Both the position numbers and the translations under genes were made by a program. A DNA stretch of 42,963 nt, taken from the NCBI RefSeq assembly GCF_028292965.1, contig NZ_JAQGLG010000122.1, forward strand, positions 1 to 42,963. Direction: 5' to 3'. Positions within the stretch are counted from its first letter, which is position 1. Each line of letters opens with the position of its first letter. Shown here one piece after another: positions 17,373 to 26,911 of the stretch. The notes beneath the pieces are model-generated. The model was not told where the DNA came from. It ran no database searches and was given only the letters and a program-made list of their open reading frames with translations. The stretch is from Sphingomonas bacterium. Lineage in GTDB: Bacteria; Pseudomonadota; Alphaproteobacteria; Sphingomonadales; Sphingomonadaceae.

Positions 17373-18772
17373 CAGTTTGCCGGCGAGATCAGGAATTGCT
17401 CGAACCGGCCATGGTCGCCTGGCTCGAGGAAAGTGCTGAGGATCAAGGTCTTGTCCTTGTAGACGAGGCGATAGCTGCGCAGCACGAAACCGCCGCGCAG
17501 GCGCAACGGGCCTGCCTGGGTGAAACTCTCCGGCGTGCCGAGCGGGGCAAGGCTCGCCTTGAAGTCGGCGATTGCCACGGGCGTGAAGTAGAAATTGGCG
17601 TCGTCGGTCAATTCCGCGCGGTCGATCTGGCCGGCGCGTAGCAGGTCGAACAGCGCGCGTGCCCGCGTCCCCGCCGCGAGATCGGCGGCATTGGCCGGGG
17701 CCGGGGGCAGCAGCGCCTTGGACAGCTTGGTCGCGATGTCCGAGGCGGCACCGGCCGACCAGGTGTTGGTCAGCACGACGAACGCCGCCTTGTCGTCGGG
17801 GAAGACGAGATTTTCGGAAATGAAACCGACCGCCTCGCCGCTATGTTCGATCATCTTGCGGCCGTCCTGCGACCCGATGAACACGCCTAGCCCGTAGCGC
17901 GAGTTGCTGCCGTCGCTCAGCCTGATCGGCGTTTCCTGGGCCTGCCAGTCGGCCGGTGCCAGAATCGTGCGGTCGATCCGCGCGATATCCCATTTGGCGA
18001 GATCGCTGGCGCTCATCGACAATTCGCCAGCGGCGAACAGCCAGCCATTTGCGGCGGGCGGCTCGACCCGGAGCGGGCCGAGCGCATGGCGACCATAGCC
18101 TTGCGGGAAGTTCGGGCCGGTCGCGAGATCCTGATCATAGGCGGTCATACCCAGCGGCTTGAAGATGCGGCGCTGGAGGAAGGCGAGCAGCGGTTCGCCG
18201 GCCACTTTCTCGACGATCATGCCAGCAACGACATAGCCAGTGTTGGAATATTGCCACTGCGTGCCGGGCGCGAAGTCGAGCGGCTTCTTGGCCCAACGAT
18301 CGACGATGCCCTGTGGCGTGACCGGCGTGGCCATCGCCTTGAAGCTGTAATCCTGCGGCCAGTAATCCTGCAGTCCAGACGTGTGGCTGAGCAACTGGCG
18401 GATGGTGATATGGTCGCCCTCGGTGATGCCGGGGATATATTTCGACACCACATCGTCGAGGCTCAATTTGCCGTCCTCGGCCAGCAGCAGCACCGCCGCG
18501 CCGGCGAACTGCTTGGAGATCGAGGCGATCTGGTAGGGCAAAGTGGGCGATGCGACCGGCATCGTCTCCGACGCCTTGCCATAAGCGTGCGCGAACACGA
18601 TCCGCCCGCCGCGCACCACCGCGATCGAGGCGGAAGGGGTGCCGGTGGCGGACAGTTGCGACGTGACGATCTTGTCGACCTGCGCCCGTTCGGCGGCGGT
18701 CAGATCCTGCGCGGCGACGGGCACGGCGAACAACAGGGTGGCGGCAACGGCAAAAGAGCGGAACGGACGCAT
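17372..18772 (-). CDS. Exported serine hydrolase of the beta-lactamase/class C family
   Basis: Predicted periplasmic penicillin-binding-protein-like hydrolase. The signal peptide MRPFRSFAVAATLLFAVPVAA is followed by SxxK at Ser84-Lys87 (IASISKQFAG), then ITIRQLLSHTSGLQDYW, then YSN at 175-177 (WQYSNTGYVV), and HSG near residue 315 in place of KTG. A C-terminal extra domain (about 360-466) has beta-rich sequence ending near DHGRFEQF. The substrate is unknown; relatives include D-aminopeptidases and esterases. It is coupled to the downstream aminopeptidase, which suggests that both handle peptides, an inference only. Confidence 0.9.
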   Translation of the reverse strand: MRPFRSFAVAATLLFAVPVAAQDLTAAERAQVDKIVTSQLSATGTPSASIAVVRGGRIVFAHAYGKASETMPVASPTLPYQIASISKQFAGAAVLLLAEDGKLSLDDVVSKYIPGITEGDHITIRQLLSHTSGLQDYWPQDYSFKAMATPVTPQGIVDRWAKKPLDFAPGTQWQYSNTGYVVAGMIVEKVAGEPLLAFLQRRIFKPLGMTAYDQDLATGPNFPQGYGRHALGPLRVEPPAANGWLFAAGELSMSASDLAKWDIARIDRTILAPADWQAQETPIRLSDGSNSRYGLGVFIGSQDGRKMIEHSGEAVGFISENLVFPDDKAAFVVLTNTWSAGAASDIATKLSKALLPPAPANAADLAAGTRARALFDLLRAGQIDRAELTDDANFYFTPVAIADFKASLAPLGTPESFTQAGPLRLRGGFVLRSYRLVYKDKTLILSTFLEPGDHGRFEQFLISPAN

Positions 18773-18899
18773 CGAAATCCTCGGGCAGCGACGACAGTGG
18801 AGCGATCCTTACAGAATGGCGCGCGGCGCGCCAGATGCGGCGACGCATGGCTTTTCGCAAGCGACCCGCTAGGCTCTCGCCCAACAGGGGAGGCGCGAC

Positions 18900-19697
18900 A
18901 TGACGCAGGCAATCACGACGCGGAGCGTGCTCATCGCGCTGGCGCTGACGGCGCTCTCCGCGCTGGGCGTCGTCACCCTGCTTTCCGCACTCGGGCCGAA
19001 CTGGGCTACCTATGCGCCGGCCACCTGTACCGCGACGCACTGCTTCTGCGAGATACCGCGGATTGGCGCGCTGGTGCTGCAGCCGGCAGACAGCTGGTCG
19101 TCTTATGGTTATGCCTTTGTCGGTTTCCTGATGATCGTGCTGGCCGGCCGGCGCGACTGGGCATCGGCGATGCCGCCGCTCGCCGCACGGACCTTCGGGC
19201 TGACCGCGATCACCGTCGGGCTCGGTTCGGTGCTGATGCACGCCACGCTAACCCTATGGGGGCAGTTCTTCGATGTGCTCGGCATGTATCTGGTCGGCTC
19301 ATTCCTGCTGGTGCGCGCTCTGGCGCGGTGGCGGCGCATCCCGGATGGTCGCGCGATCGTGATTTACGCCCTGTTATGCGCCGCGCTGGTCGCGCTGTTG
19401 ATCCTCATGCCTGAAGTGCGGCGCTGGCTGTTCGCCGTGCTGCTGATCCTCGCCATCATGGTCGAGCTGATTTTCGCGCGTCCACTGCGCCCCGGCGCGC
19501 GGATCGGTTTCTATCTTGGCGGGATACTCGCCAAGGCGGTGGCGTTCACGATCTGGATCCTCGATCAGAAAGGCGTGGTCTGTGCGCCGCACAGCCTTTG
19601 GCAGGGCCATGCGGTGTGGCATCTGCTCGGTGCGACGTCACTGTGGCTGTCGTTCAGCTATTATCGCAGCGAGCGAGCGGCAGGTGTTGCGGCCTGA
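18900..19697 (+). CDS. Ceramidase-family (CREST) membrane protein
   Basis: This is a 265-aa seven-helix membrane protein resembling alkaline ceramidases. The CREST-superfamily metal site is recognisable: Ser110 and His114 (SVLMHATLTLWGQ), Asp125 (FFDVLGMY), and His237-x3-His241 (WQGHAVWHLLGA). A cysteine-containing loop, CTATHCFCEIPR, follows the first helix. Family members hydrolyse the amide bond of ceramides, and sphingomonads make sphingolipids, so a role in ceramide turnover is reasonable but unproven. GGGGAGG precedes the start by a few bases. The 3' end overlaps the convergent gene by 37 bp. Confidence 0.85.
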   Translation: MTQAITTRSVLIALALTALSALGVVTLLSALGPNWATYAPATCTATHCFCEIPRIGALVLQPADSWSSYGYAFVGFLMIVLAGRRDWASAMPPLAARTFGLTAITVGLGSVLMHATLTLWGQFFDVLGMYLVGSFLLVRALARWRRIPDGRAIVIYALLCAALVALLILMPEVRRWLFAVLLILAIMVELIFARPLRPGARIGFYLGGILAKAVAFTIWILDQKGVVCAPHSLWQGHAVWHLLGATSLWLSFSYYRSERAAGVAA

Positions 19698-20695
19698 GGG
19701 CGCGCCGGCGGAGACGCCGCGACGGGTAGCGCCGGCGGAGCGGCCGGGGCGGTGCCGCAGATCGTCATCGCCCGGTCGATCATCGCCGTCAGCCGCCCCT
19801 GCGCATCGGCCAGACCAGCGGTATCCGAGCCGCGCTCGCGGGTCTCGAAATTGATATAGGTAAGCCGGTGGTCGAGCGCATAGTTCGACAGCGACCCGTC
19901 GCTGCTCGAGACCTGCTCTGTGATGAGATTGAAATCGGCCGCCATCAATGACCGGACGCAAAACGCCGCGCGCCAATCGCCGCCCACGGTAAACGGAACC
20001 AGGGCGAGTGTATCCTCGTCGTCGAACGGCCAACCCTTCTTCAACGAGGGATGCGGAATGTAGCGCGCCGTGCACAGCCGGATCGAAATGTCGCCGCTGC
20101 CGCCGAGGCCGGCGATCGGGCACAGCGAAATGCCCTGCGCGAAGCCCGGCGAATTGGTGTGCAGCGCGACGATCAAGCGTGGTGGCGTGCCGAGATCGGC
20201 CAGCATCCTTTCGGCGTAAAGCGGGATGGCGTCATAGAAGTGGCGATTGGGGTCGACCGACGCGCCGCGGGCCGCATCATAATTCATGCGCCCCGCCCGG
20301 TCGTCGATCGCCATAGCGATGCCGCCATAGCGGCGTAGCGCGATCAGGGCCGCGCCGAAGGTGGCATTCTCATTATCATGCGGCAGCACCCATAACGGGC
20401 CATCGCGATGCTGCTCATTGACGATGCGCCAGACGCTCCAGTTGATTTCGCCATCGCTGAAGACCAGCCGCCGCACCGACATTCCGGCCCACTCTTTGGG
20501 GTCGCGGTGCCGCGCGAAATCCTCGTCGTCGATCGTCAGCGGGTCGATCACCTCGCTCCAGGCCGGAGGCACGATGTACAAGGCGGGAGCGGCGGATGAC
20601 GGTGGCGTCGTGGGCGTCGTTTGCGCGGCCAAGGCACACGGCTGGAGCATAAGCGCCAGTGCAATCGAAACGTTGGCGATGGAGGCGCTGCGCAT
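19661..20695 (-). CDS. Exported protein with M14/AstE-like metal-site motifs
   Basis: This is a 344-aa exported protein (signal peptide MRSASIANVSIALALMLQPCALAA). It has HxxE at His106-Glu109 (VLPHDNENATFGAA), a conserved RRYGG, and His179 in LIVALHTNSPGF, with a glutamate in INFETRERG near residue 290. HxxE, a later His and a C-terminal Glu are the arrangement of zinc carboxypeptidase/succinylglutamate-desuccinylase hydrolases, so I suggest a zinc amidohydrolase. This is inferred from motifs only. A proline/alanine-rich tail ends the protein. The 3' end overlaps the ceramidase gene by 37 bp. No close named family is recognised. Confidence 0.75.
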   Translation of the reverse strand: MRSASIANVSIALALMLQPCALAAQTTPTTPPSSAAPALYIVPPAWSEVIDPLTIDDEDFARHRDPKEWAGMSVRRLVFSDGEINWSVWRIVNEQHRDGPLWVLPHDNENATFGAALIALRRYGGIAMAIDDRAGRMNYDAARGASVDPNRHFYDAIPLYAERMLADLGTPPRLIVALHTNSPGFAQGISLCPIAGLGGSGDISIRLCTARYIPHPSLKKGWPFDDEDTLALVPFTVGGDWRAAFCVRSLMAADFNLITEQVSSSDGSLSNYALDHRLTYINFETRERGSDTAGLADAQGRLTAMIDRAMTICGTAPAAPPALPVAASPPARPQAATPAARSLR

Positions 20696-20754
20696 GCGGG
20701 AGACGTTAAGCTAATTGTGCGGCGCAGCAATTGGTCAAAAACGTCATCCTTCGC

Positions 20755-22086
20755 TCAGGCCGGGACAGGCACCCCAAACAGGTCGTGCTCGTCGGCATCC
20801 TCGATCGTGACGGGAACGATGTCGCCCACCTTCAGGTTCCCGGCATCGCGCAGATGCACCTCGCCGTCGATCTCGGGCGCGTCGGCCTGTGAGCGGCCGG
20901 TCGCGCCATCCTCATCGACGACATCGATGATCACGTCCAGCGTGCGACCGATCTTGGCCTGGAGCTTGGCGGCGGATATTGCCGCGGTCTTCTCCATGAT
21001 GCGCGCGTAACGCTCTTCCTTGATTTCTTCCGGCACCTGGTCGGGCAGGGCATTGGCCGAGGCACCTTCGACGGGCTCGAAGCGGAACGCACCGACACGG
21101 TCGAGTTGCGCCTCGTCGAGCCAGTCGAGCAGGTACTGGAAATCGGCCTCGGTCTCGCCCGGGAAACCTACGACGAAGGTCGAGCGGATCGTGATGTCCG
21201 GCGCGATCTCGCGCCATTTGCGGATGCGCTCGAGCACCTTGGCCTCGTTGGCCGGGCGCTTCATCGCACGCAGCACATTGGGCGCGGCGTGCTGGAAGGG
21301 GATGTCGAGATAGGGCAGCACCAGCCCCTCGGCCATCAGGGGAATGACCTGGTCGACATGTGGGTAGGGGTAGACATAGTGCAGCCGCACCCAGGGCGCG
21401 ATCTTGCCGAGTTCGCGCGACAGGTCGGTCATGTGCGCGCGCACCTCGCCGCCATGCCAGGGGCGCGGCTGGTGCCGGATATCGACGCCGTAAGCCGAGG
21501 TGTCCTGGCTGATCACCAGCAATTCCTTGGTGCCGGCCGTGACCAGTTTCTCGGCCTCGCGCAGGATCGCGTCGGGACGCCGGCTGACGAGATCGCCGCG
21601 CAGTGACGGGATGATGCAGAAGGCGCAGCGATGGTTGCAGCCTTCTGAGATCTTCAGATAGCTGTAATGGCGCGGGGTCAGCTTTAGCCCGGCATCGGGC
21701 ACCAGGTTGAGGAAGGCGGAAGGCGGCATCGGTGCCGCGTCGTGCACCGCGCCGACCACTTCCTCATATTGATGCGCGCCGGTCACCGCGAGCACGCCCG
21801 GGAAGCGTGCGCGGATGACTTCCGCTTCCTTGCCCATGCAGCCGGTGACGATCACGCGGCCATTCTCGGCAATCGCCTCGCCGATCGCTTCCAGGCTCTC
21901 CTCCTTGGCGGAATCGAGAAAGCCGCAGGTGTTGACTAGCACGACATCGGCGCCGGCATAGTCGGCCGACATCTGATAGCCGTCGGAACGCAGCTTGGTC
22001 AGGATGCGCTCGCTGTCGACCAGATTCTTGGGACAGCCGAGCGAAACCATGCCGACGCGCGGCGGGGAGGGGAGGACGGTAGCCAT
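20755..22086 (-). CDS. rimO: Ribosomal protein uS12 methylthiotransferase RimO
   Basis: This radical-SAM enzyme adds a methylthio group to the conserved Asp of ribosomal protein S12. The N-terminal domain has its three cluster cysteines ([27 protein letters not shown]). The radical-SAM CxxxCxxC is in [17 protein letters not shown], and a C-terminal TRAM domain ends the protein. The 443 aa from ATG 22086 ([18 protein letters not shown]) match the family. The frame stays open about 200 codons further upstream, but that part is not RimO-like and runs opposite the next gene. Confidence 0.96.
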   Translation of the reverse strand: MATVLPSPPRVGMVSLGCPKNLVDSERILTKLRSDGYQMSADYAGADVVLVNTCGFLDSAKEESLEAIGEAIAENGRVIVTGCMGKEAEVIRARFPGVLAVTGAHQYEEVVGAVHDAAPMPPSAFLNLVPDAGLKLTPRHYSYLKISEGCNHRCAFCIIPSLRGDLVSRRPDAILREAEKLVTAGTKELLVISQDTSAYGVDIRHQPRPWHGGEVRAHMTDLSRELGKIAPWVRLHYVYPYPHVDQVIPLMAEGLVLPYLDIPFQHAAPNVLRAMKRPANEAKVLERIRKWREIAPDITIRSTFVVGFPGETEADFQYLLDWLDEAQLDRVGAFRFEPVEGASANALPDQVPEEIKEERYARIMEKTAAISAAKLQAKIGRTLDVIIDVVDEDGATGRSQADAPEIDGEVHLRDAGNLKVGDIVPVTIEDADEHDLFGVPVPA

Positions 22087-22176
22087 GGGAAGCCGCCCAC
22101 ATAGTGATTTTCGGCGCGATTGAACAGGGGCGGCGCGCGGCATAACATGGCGGCACCGTAACGACAGGGGGAGAGG

Positions 22177-22587
22177 ATGATGGGAACGCAGATTCACTGG
22201 CTGGCGATACTGGTTGCCGCGGTCGCGGGATTCGCCGTTGGCGGCGTATGGTACGGGCCGCTGCTGGGCAAGGCCTGGATGGCGGAGCGCGGCGTGACGC
22301 CGGAGTCGGCCAAGGACGGCTTCAACATGCCGCTCGTCTTCGGCACCACCTTCGTGCTCAATCTGGTAGCCGCGTTCGTGCTCGATCATGTCTTCGGCAC
22401 CTATGGCCATCCGGCGATGGGTCTGGCCGTAATGATCGCGGGCGGCGTCGCGCTGGGGTTCATCGCAACGTCGATCGGCGTGAACTATTTGTTCTCGCGG
22501 ATGAGCCTGAAGCTGTTCCTGATCGATGCCGGTTATTGGCTGGTGATCTACTGCGTCATGGGTGCGATCCTGGCGGCCTTGTCCTGA
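22177..22587 (+). CDS. DUF1761-family small membrane protein
   Basis: This is a 136-aa protein with four predicted transmembrane helices. The opening [28 protein letters not shown] is characteristic of DUF1761, and [20 protein letters not shown] and [15 protein letters not shown] follow. Function unknown. GGGGGAGAGG is directly upstream; of the two adjacent ATGs (22177 and 22180) the second has the better spacing. It is divergent from rimO and about 20 bp before the DOMON-like gene. Confidence 0.85.
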   Translation: MMGTQIHWLAILVAAVAGFAVGGVWYGPLLGKAWMAERGVTPESAKDGFNMPLVFGTTFVLNLVAAFVLDHVFGTYGHPAMGLAVMIAGGVALGFIATSIGVNYLFSRMSLKLFLIDAGYWLVIYCVMGAILAALS

Positions 22588-22606
22588 GCTTGGCGGGAGG
22601 ACTGAC

Positions 22607-23155
22607 GTGATCGAATTGTCGCTCCTCCCGCATCCGGATTTGCCGAGCGTCGCCGTCAATGCGATTCGTGTGACGGCCGAGCGGATCACTGCCGACAGCC
22701 TGACCCTGCGCTATGTCGTTACCGGCTCCATCGCCGACATCGCCTGGCCGGCGCCCGCGGTGCGCACTTTCACCGACGAGCTTTGGCGCCATAGCTGCCT
22801 GGAAGCGTTCATAGCCCGCGAAGGCGGCATCGGCTATCGTGAGATCAACCTGGCACCGTCGGGTGCCTGGGCCGCCTATGCGTTCGATGGATATCGCGCC
22901 GGGATGCGTCGTGCCGATATCGCGACGCCGGCCGGATTCGCGTGGCGGGAGGGGGACAGCACCGCCGAATTGACCGCCACGCTGGCCATTCCCGCTTTTG
23001 CCGACGATCCGCTTTGGCGCCTTGGCCTGACCGCCGTGATCGAGGAAAAGTCCGGCACCAAATCCTATTGGGCACTCGCCCATGCGCCCGGCCAACCCGA
23101 TTTCCACAACGCGGATTGCTTTACCGCGCGGCTCGCGGCACCTGAGCGGGCATGA
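22607..23155 (+). CDS. DOMON-like domain protein
   Basis: This is a 182-aa protein starting at GTG 22607 ([10 protein letters not shown] follows), with GGGAGG 6 nt before it; a longer open frame upstream overlaps the previous gene and is unlikely. The segments [29 protein letters not shown] and [21 protein letters not shown] are those of DOMON-like proteins common in sphingomonads, a beta-sandwich fold related to carbohydrate- or haem-binding domains. There is no signal peptide. It overlaps the NamZ-like gene as ATGA, so the two are probably coupled. Confidence 0.82.
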   Translation: MIELSLLPHPDLPSVAVNAIRVTAERITADSLTLRYVVTGSIADIAWPAPAVRTFTDELWRHSCLEAFIAREGGIGYREINLAPSGAWAAYAFDGYRAGMRRADIATPAGFAWREGDSTAELTATLAIPAFADDPLWRLGLTAVIEEKSGTKSYWALAHAPGQPDFHNADCFTARLAAPERA

Positions 23156-24351
23156 AATTCGGTATCGATCGCCTGCTCGCCGACCCCGATCTGCGCAAAC
23201 CGCTCGCCGGCAAGCGCGTTGCCTTGCTCGCGCACCCCGCCTCGGTCACCGCAGACCTGACGCATTCGCTCGACGCGCTGGTGGCGTGCGGCGACATGAA
23301 GATCAGCGCGGCGTTTGGCCCGCAGCACGGGCTGCGCGGCGATCTGCAGGACAATATGATGGAGTCGCCCGACTTCACCGACCCGACCTATGGCATCCCG
23401 GTGTTCAGCCTGTACGGCGAGGTGCGCCGCCCGACCGGCCAGTCGATGGGCACCTTCGATACCATTCTGATCGACCTGCAGGATGTCGGCTGCCGGATCT
23501 ACACCTTCGTCACGACCCTGCTCTATGTGCTGGAAGCGGCCGCTGAACACGGCAAGGCGGTATGGGTGCTCGATCGCCCCAACCCCGCCGGCCGGCCGAT
23601 TGAAGGGCTGACGCTGTTGCCGGGCTGGGAGAGTTTCGTCGGCGCCGGCCCGATGCCGATGCGCCACGGCCTGACGCTCGGCGAACTCGGCCACTGGTTC
23701 ATCGAGCACTTCAAGCTCGACGTCGACTACCGCGTCATCGCGATGGAAGGCTGGGAACCCGATGCGGCGCCCGGCCATGGCTGGCCGGCCGAACGCGTGT
23801 GGATCAACCCCAGCCCCAACGCCGCCAATATCAACATGGCGCGCGCCTATGCCGGCACGGTGATGCTGGAAGGCACCAATCTGTCCGAAGGCCGCGGCAC
23901 CACCCGCTCGCTGGAATTGTTCGGCGCGCCCGATATTGACGCGCGTGCGGTGATCGCCGAAATGCGCCGCATCGCGCCCGAATGGCTGACTGGCTGCACG
24001 CTGCGCGACATCTGGTTCGAGCCGACCTTCCACAAGCATGCCAAAACCCTGTGCAACGGCGTCTTCATCCATGCCGAGGGCGGGGCCTATGATCACGCCG
24101 CGTTCCGTCCGTGGCGGCTTCAGGCGCTCGGCTTCAAGGCAATCCGCGCGCTCTATCCCGACTATGATCTGTGGCGCGACTTTCCGTACGAATATGAATT
24201 CGACAAGCTCGCGATCGATGTGATCAATGGCGGGCCCGGCTTGCGCACCTGGGTCGACGATGCGGGCGCCGTGCCCGCAGACCTCGATGCGGCGACGCTG
24301 CCGAACGAGGCCGCCTGGGCCGACGCGCGACGCGCGCACCTCCTGTACTGA
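23152..24351 (+). CDS. NamZ-like exo-beta-N-acetylmuramidase (DUF1343)
   Basis: This is a 399-aa protein of the DUF1343/GH171 family, whose characterised member NamZ removes N-acetylmuramic acid from peptidoglycan fragments. Family segments seen include LLAHPASVT, FGPQHGLRGDLQDNM, DLQDVGCRIYTFVTTL, VLDRPNPAGRPIEG, RHGLTLGELG, NPSPNAANINMARAYAGTVMLEGTN and SEGRGTTRSLELFG. There is no obvious signal peptide, suggesting cytoplasmic muropeptide recycling here. The ATG overlaps the upstream stop (ATGA). A TPR/hydroxylase gene follows after 8 bp. Confidence 0.92.
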   Translation: MKFGIDRLLADPDLRKPLAGKRVALLAHPASVTADLTHSLDALVACGDMKISAAFGPQHGLRGDLQDNMMESPDFTDPTYGIPVFSLYGEVRRPTGQSMGTFDTILIDLQDVGCRIYTFVTTLLYVLEAAAEHGKAVWVLDRPNPAGRPIEGLTLLPGWESFVGAGPMPMRHGLTLGELGHWFIEHFKLDVDYRVIAMEGWEPDAAPGHGWPAERVWINPSPNAANINMARAYAGTVMLEGTNLSEGRGTTRSLELFGAPDIDARAVIAEMRRIAPEWLTGCTLRDIWFEPTFHKHAKTLCNGVFIHAEGGAYDHAAFRPWRLQALGFKAIRALYPDYDLWRDFPYEYEFDKLAIDVINGGPGLRTWVDDAGAVPADLDAATLPNEAAWADARRAHLLY

Positions 24352-24359
24352 GGCAAGCA

Positions 24360-25527
24360 ATGACCACCGCGCCCGCTGAAGTGGAATCCTGGGTCCGTCA
24401 GGGCGCGGCTGCGCTGCAGGCGGGGCGGTCGAAAGATGCGCGTGCGCTGTTGGAGCGCGTCGTCGCCACCGGTCGCAGCAATGTCCAGGTCTGGATGCTG
24501 CTCGCTCTGGCCTGCCGACAGATGGGTGATGGCGCTGCGCACAACCGGTCAGTGGATGAGGCCTTGCGTCTCGATGCGGGCAATATCTTCGCATTGATCT
24601 GGAAGGGCGACAGCCTCGCCGCCGCGCGTGACGAGCAAGGTGCCACCAGTTTCTACGAGCGCGCCCTGCGCCTTGCCAATGGCCTGCAGGTGCCGCCTGA
24701 CCTCGCGGCGGAACTCGAGCGCGCCTCCGCCGCGATAAAGGCGTCGACCGACCGCTACGGCACGCATCTCGAAAGCTTCCTGACCTCGCACGGGCTTGCC
24801 GCAGGGCACGCGCAGTCCGCGCTTCCAGGAAGCGATCGATATCCTGTCGGGCGGCAAGCGCATTTTTCATCAGCAGCCGAGTGTCTTCTATTTCCCGCAG
24901 CTGCCGCAGCGGCAATATTACGAACGCGAAGAATTCGACTGGATCCCCGCGCTTGAGGCGCAGACCGATGCGATTCGGGGCGAACTGGATGGCTTGCTGG
25001 AAACGCGCGAGGCTTTTCGCCCCTATCTGGTCAATCCGGCCGGCCGGCCACGGGTCGAGTTTCACGGCCTCAACGACAATCCCGACTGGAGCACGCTCTA
25101 TCTGTGGGAAAATGGCGAGCCGGTCAGCGAGCATATCGCGCGCTGCCCGACCACCTTCGACGCCATCCGCCACACGCCGTTATGCGACATCGCGCCGCGC
25201 GCCCCGACCATCATGTTCTCGCTGCTGCGCGGCGGCGCACGTATTCCGGCACATACTGGCATGATCAACGCCCGGCTGATCTGCCATCTGCCGCTGATAG
25301 TGCCGCCCGGCTGCGGCTTCCGCGTCGGCAACGAGGTGCGCGAATGGGAGGTCGGCAAGCTGGTGATCTTCGACGACACGATCGAACATGAGGCGTGGAA
25401 CGACAGCGACGAGGACCGCGTCGTGCTGATCTTCGACGTATGGCGCCCGGAACTAAGCGAGGCGGACCGGGTCGCGGTGCAGACGGTGTTCGCGGGGATC
25501 GATGCCTATGCGGCGAACCCGGCTTAG
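24360..25527 (+). pseudogene. TPR plus aspartyl/asparaginyl beta-hydroxylase, frameshifted
   Basis: One gene appears broken into two frames. The first frame (24360 to about 24806) encodes tetratricopeptide-like helices (VESWVRQGAAALQAGRSKDARALLERVV) and reaches LESFLTSHGLAAG. The second frame continues TRSPRFQEAIDILSGGKRIF and carries the oxygenase domain to 25527. That domain has a metal His in IPAHTGMINARLICHLPL, a second in FDDTIEHEAWNDSDEDRV, and the terminal LIFDVWRPEL. Removing one G from GGG at 24804-24806 restores a continuous protein. This is either a real one-base insertion or a sequencing error. The oxygenase frame alone could start at TTG 24796, but no good ribosome-binding site is seen. 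Confidence 0.8.
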
Positions 25528-26702
25528 CGCTTCCGCGTCAGTTCCCGCATCGCATCATCCAGCCCGCTGAGCGACAACGGGTACATGCGATCGTTCACCA
25601 GCTCGCGGATGATCTTCACTGACTGCGAATAACCCCATTGCTGTTCGGGCACCGGGTTGAGCCACACCGCCGCCGGATAGGTCGTAGTCATGCGGTGTAG
25701 CCACACGGCGCCCGATTCCTCGTTGAAATGCTCGACCGAGCCGCCGGGATGGGTGATCTCGTACGGGCTCATCGAGGCATCGCCGACGAAAACCAGCTTA
25801 TAGTCATGGCCGAACTTGTGCAGCACGTCCCACATCGGCGTGCGCTCGGCGAAGCGACGGCGATTGTCCTTCCACACGCCCTCATAAGGACAATTGTGGA
25901 AGTAGAAGAATTCGAGATTCTTGAACTCGGATGTAGCCGCCGAGAACAGCTCCTCGCACAGCTTGACGAAGGGATCCATCGACCCGCCGACATCGAGGAA
26001 CAGCAGCAATTTCACCGCATTGTGTCGCTCGGGACGCATCACCACGTCGAGCCAGCCTTGTCGGGCGGTGCCGTCGATCGTCGCGTCGATATCGAGTTCG
26101 TCGGCGGCGCCCTCGCGCGCGAACCGGCGCAGCCGGCGCAGCGCGATCTTGATGTTGCGGGTGCCGAGTTCCTTGGTGTTGTCGAGATTGCGGAACTCGC
26201 GCTGATCCCACACTTTCAGCGCGCGCTTGTGCTTGCTCTCGCCGCCGATCCGCACGCCCTCGGGGTTATAGCCCGAATTGCCGTACGGGCTGGTCCCGCC
26301 GGTGCCGACCCATTTGTTGCCACCCTGGTGGCGCCCCTGCTGCTCGTCGAGCCGCTTCTGCAGCGTCTCCATGATCTCTTCCCACGAGCCGAGCGACTTG
26401 ATCGCTTCCATCTCCTCCGGCGTCAGGAACTTCCCCGCCACGGCGCGCAGCCAGTCCGCGGGCACGTCGGCACCCTGCGTGCCGAAGGTCGTGGCGATGC
26501 CCTTGAAGACCTTGGCGAACACCTGATCGAAGCGGTCGAGCAGGCCCTCATCCTTCACATAGACCGCACGCGACAGATAATAGAAATCTTCCGGCGTGCG
26601 CTCGATTACGTCGTGATCGAGCGCCTCGAGCAGGATGAGATGCTCCTTGAGACTCGCCGGAATGCCCGCCGCGCGCAATTCGTCGAGGAAGTTCAGAAAC
26701 AT
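25524..26702 (-). CDS. VWA-domain protein, CoxE-like partner of MoxR ATPases
   Basis: This is a 392-aa cytoplasmic protein. The N-terminal 200 residues (FLDELRAAGIPASLKEHLIL, KVWDQREFRNLDNTKELGTR) match CoxE-like proteins. The C-terminal von Willebrand A domain has a MIDAS metal site in FLDVGGSMDPF (about residue 231) and VFVGDASMSPYEI. Such proteins work with MoxR AAA+ ATPases in assembling or maturing other complexes. The matching MoxR gene lies 2.7 kb away on the same strand (29365-30222) with three genes between. The 3' end overlaps the convergent hydroxylase gene by 4 bp. Confidence 0.88.
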   Translation of the reverse strand: MFLNFLDELRAAGIPASLKEHLILLEALDHDVIERTPEDFYYLSRAVYVKDEGLLDRFDQVFAKVFKGIATTFGTQGADVPADWLRAVAGKFLTPEEMEAIKSLGSWEEIMETLQKRLDEQQGRHQGGNKWVGTGGTSPYGNSGYNPEGVRIGGESKHKRALKVWDQREFRNLDNTKELGTRNIKIALRRLRRFAREGAADELDIDATIDGTARQGWLDVVMRPERHNAVKLLLFLDVGGSMDPFVKLCEELFSAATSEFKNLEFFYFHNCPYEGVWKDNRRRFAERTPMWDVLHKFGHDYKLVFVGDASMSPYEITHPGGSVEHFNEESGAVWLHRMTTTYPAAVWLNPVPEQQWGYSQSVKIIRELVNDRMYPLSLSGLDDAMRELTRKR

Positions 26703-26911
26703 AGCGCGGTCACTTCTTCATCAGGCTCGGCTCGAGATGCGTGTGCTATCGTCTTCTGCTCGCGCTGTCACGGACAGGCGGGCAGCAACACTGCCTCGAC
26801 GCGACACATATACCCGCACCTTGTGCGCTTTTATCCAATCATGTCAGCGCCAAGAGGCGTATAAGGCCATTTCGGACCTTGTCCGACGTAGAAGCAGCAA
26901 CGGGGGTTGTC

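Noticed and set aside
22087..22689. N-terminal extension of rimO to 644 aa
   Set aside because: The extra 201 codons are not RimO-like and run antisense to the DUF1761 gene; ATG 22086 fits the family exactly.
24796..24815. Programmed +1 frameshifting in the TPR/hydroxylase gene
   Set aside because: No slippery stop-codon context or stimulatory structure is visible; a one-base insertion in a G run is simpler.
23065..25173. A 702-codon open frame on the minus strand
   Set aside because: It lies opposite the NamZ-like and TPR genes, which have clear motifs; its own sequence is low-complexity Arg/Ala/His and unrelated to any family.
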